A stretch of 40,802 bases of DNA. Source: an uncultured Marinoscillum sp. Lineage in GTDB: Bacteria; Bacteroidota; Bacteroidia; Cytophagales; MED-G16. Under the pieces are notes generated by a model. The model did not search any database, had not been told where the DNA came from, and was given only the letters and a program-made list of their open reading frames with translations. The stretch covers positions 1-40,802 of the forward strand of contig CACPHX010000012.1 in NCBI GenBank assembly GCA_902633975.1, read 5' to 3'. Position numbers and translations under genes: made by a program. Below are positions 39,393 to 40,802 of the stretch, one piece after another (position 1 is the stretch's first letter; each line of letters opens with the position of its first letter).

Positions 39393-39980
39393 TCAGGTTG
39401 TGAAGGATAGTATGTGACCCTCGAACTCAATGGTTTCTACTTTATACTTCCTTTCATGTATTCTACTCTCATACAAATTATCTTTTACTTTACTTACGAA
39501 TATTTCTTTTAGGGGAATTGTATCACCCTCAACTTTGTAGGAAGATTCTTTTACAGACCAGATAGCAGTGATTTCATTATTCTTTGTACTAAACTTTTTT
39601 TCGTTTTCATTCAAAAACTTATCCTTCACCTTTTTTATTTTTTCATCTATCCTCTCAATATCTACTCCACATTTATTTTTCAAATTTACCATGCCAACGG
39701 CGTAAGGAAATTTATGTGATATGGATATTCCTCCCTCTTTGATTGTATCAAGAGCTGGTTTCCCACTATCATCTTTTATTATTTTACCATAAACTACTCT
39801 CAACTTTTCACAGCAATATTTGATAGCCTCCCTGGTAGCTACATGTTCCTTAAACTTATTCTCGTTTTTAATTTTGATTTCATCAGTGGATAGTTTTTCT
39901 AACTCTTCAAGAGATTCATCTATTTTCCATATTGAAATTAATGTATTATCGTCAGGTGATATAGATTTAATTATAGGCAT
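39393..39980 (-). CDS. 4'-phosphopantetheinyl transferase (Sfp-type)
   Basis: This enzyme transfers phosphopantetheine from coenzyme A to a serine of a carrier protein. The 195-aa product has ISISHKFPYAVGMV (85-98), the metal-binding GVDIE (105-109, Asp107 and Glu109) and WSVKESSYK (141-149, with Glu145 and Lys149), the hallmarks of the Sfp superfamily. Length is between AcpS and Sfp, a common size in Bacteroidetes. There is no polyketide or peptide synthase gene nearby, so the partner is unknown; fatty-acid acyl carrier protein is one possibility. It is convergent with the MCE gene and divergent from the DivIVA-like gene; the 63-base divergent gap (39981-40043) shows no TAnnTTTG box on either strand. 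Confidence 0.88.
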   Translation of the reverse strand: MPIIKSISPDDNTLISIWKIDESLEELEKLSTDEIKIKNENKFKEHVATREAIKYCCEKLRVVYGKIIKDDSGKPALDTIKEGGISISHKFPYAVGMVNLKNKCGVDIERIDEKIKKVKDKFLNENEKKFSTKNNEITAIWSVKESSYKVEGDTIPLKEIFVSKVKDNLYESRIHERKYKVETIEFEGHILSFTT

Positions 39981-40043
39981 ATAACATCTTATTAGTATAA
40001 AAATATTAAATATTTAAATGATTTTATTTAAATTAAAAGATAT

Positions 40044-40802
40044 ATGGAGAGTAAAAATTCTCGTGATATTCAAAATCAAAAATTCGATACCAGTTTTAGA
40101 GGTTACGATAAAAGTCAGGTAGATAATTACCTCAAACTAATTTCCAAAGAATTTGAAATACTTGAATCAAAAGTAACCGACTTAAATAAAAATATTGAAG
40201 AGTTAAAGCAAGAAAGTGATAAATTCAAAAGCGTTGAAAATTCTCTGATAGAGACGCTCAAGACAGCAGAGGATACTGGTAAAAATATTATTGAGAAGGC
40301 GAAGGAGGATGTGAGTTCGATAATTGATGACTCAAGGAAAGAACTTAGCCATATAAAAGAGGAATATAACTCCTTGAAAGACATGAGGGATTCTTTGGTT
40401 GATGAGTTAAAAAGTCTAAGTTCAAAAATCAGTGAAGGCATTGGTGATGTAAGCGTAGATGCAGATTTTGATGAAGTTGAGAAAAATATTGATGCTGTTG
40501 AGGAAAATATAAATACTAATGAAGTGGAGGAAAATTTAGAGGTTCAGCAGTTAGAATCTCAAGCAGAGGAGGAGATGGATTTAGAACAGACTGATCTCAG
40601 TGAAGAGGCTGATGATGAAAGTGATTCAGAGGGTGAAGCAGATGAAACTTTAGAGTCAAGCGATGAGGAGGTTGATGGTAGTGAGCCAGAACTTTTTGAT
40701 GACGAAGAGTCGCAGGAAGATGATATCTATGAAGTGACTACAGAGCCAAGGGATGAGGAGGAGTTGATATCTGAGGGAGAACCAAAAGATGAAGAAAATT
40801 TA
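40044..40802 (+). CDS. DivIVA-domain protein (3' partial) with acidic tail
   Basis: The frame is open from ATG 40044 to the window edge (253 codons, no stop), so the gene is truncated by the window. Residues 13-40 (KFDTSFRGYDKSQVDNYLKL plus KEFEIL) match the DivIVA N-terminal signature, FxxxxxGYDxxxVDxFL. A long coiled coil follows (about 35-130, rich in Glu, Lys and Leu). From residue 134 the protein turns into a low-complexity acidic region: 55 of 120 residues are Asp or Glu against 3 Lys/Arg. DivIVA proteins bind curved membranes and organise the pole or septum. The exact role here is unknown. Start choice rests on the signature position. Confidence 0.82.
   Translation, partial: MESKNSRDIQNQKFDTSFRGYDKSQVDNYLKLISKEFEILESKVTDLNKNIEELKQESDKFKSVENSLIETLKTAEDTGKNIIEKAKEDVSSIIDDSRKELSHIKEEYNSLKDMRDSLVDELKSLSSKISEGIGDVSVDADFDEVEKNIDAVEENINTNEVEENLEVQQLESQAEEEMDLEQTDLSEEADDESDSEGEADETLESSDEEVDGSEPELFDDEESQEDDIYEVTTEPRDEEELISEGEPKDEENL

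Noticed and set aside
40044..40802. Antisense frame at 40127-40441 over the DivIVA-like gene
   Set aside because: The plus-strand frame carries a clear DivIVA signature and coiled coil; the antisense frame is a Ser/Leu/Phe-rich shadow.

Overview
The window is a 40.8-kb, AT-rich, densely packed stretch of core housekeeping genes. Everything points to the Bacteroidetes, most likely class Flavobacteriia and a small-genome (possibly marine) lineage. The evidence is the order rpoB-rpoC-DUF3467 / rpsL-rpsG-fusA-rpsJ / S10-spc-alpha ribosomal genes / carA-eno, promoters of the Bacteroidetes type (TTTG, about 19-21 bases, TAnnTTTG), almost no Shine-Dalgarno sequences, a DAHP synthase fused to chorismate mutase, and the outer-membrane pair lptD / amidase-MCE. 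No tRNA, rRNA, CRISPR array, insertion sequence, phage gene or other mobile element was seen, and there is no gene-free stretch longer than about 100 bases.

Layout. (1) 1-25073, plus strand: one near-continuous transcription/translation block. It holds rpoB (5' end cut by the window edge), rpoC, a DUF3467 gene overlapping rpoC, then rpsL, rpsG, fusA, rpsJ, then rplC through rplQ including secY, infA, rpmJ and rpoA. Three internal promoters sit in the only sizeable gaps (before rpsL, rplC and rpsH), and a strong intrinsic terminator closes the block after rplQ. (2) 25090-28838, plus strand: carA, eno, a FtsB/DivIC-like gene and an M42 aminopeptidase. (3) 28831-32191, minus strand: a tightly coupled aromatic operon (DAHP synthase-chorismate mutase, aroB, aroA) joined by 4-base overlaps. 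(4) 32236-34938, plus strand: proline dehydrogenase and lysS. (5) 34935-39391: an envelope cluster with lptD on the minus strand and, divergent from it, an Amidase_3 peptidoglycan amidase and an MCE/MlaD-type lipid-transport protein. (6) 39393-40802: a phosphopantetheinyl transferase on the minus strand and, divergent from it, the start of a DivIVA-domain gene that runs off the right edge.

How the genes work together: region 1 makes the core RNA polymerase, translation factors, the Sec channel and most ribosomal proteins. Region 2 adds pyrimidine/arginine precursor supply, glycolysis, division and peptide turnover. Region 3 makes chorismate precursors. Region 5 builds the outer membrane and remodels the wall. 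Many genes overlap by 1-17 bases, and the convergent gene pairs share stop-codon regions, so the genome is highly compacted.

I did not find an obviously new multi-gene system; this is ordinary core genome. The points most worth a second look are: LptD has exactly two cysteines, one in each domain; the near-universal Pro of the RpoB C-P-I-E-T-P-E-G motif is Thr; the aro operon promoter appears to lie inside the divergent proline dehydrogenase gene; carA may be leaderless; and the DivIVA protein has a very acidic tail.
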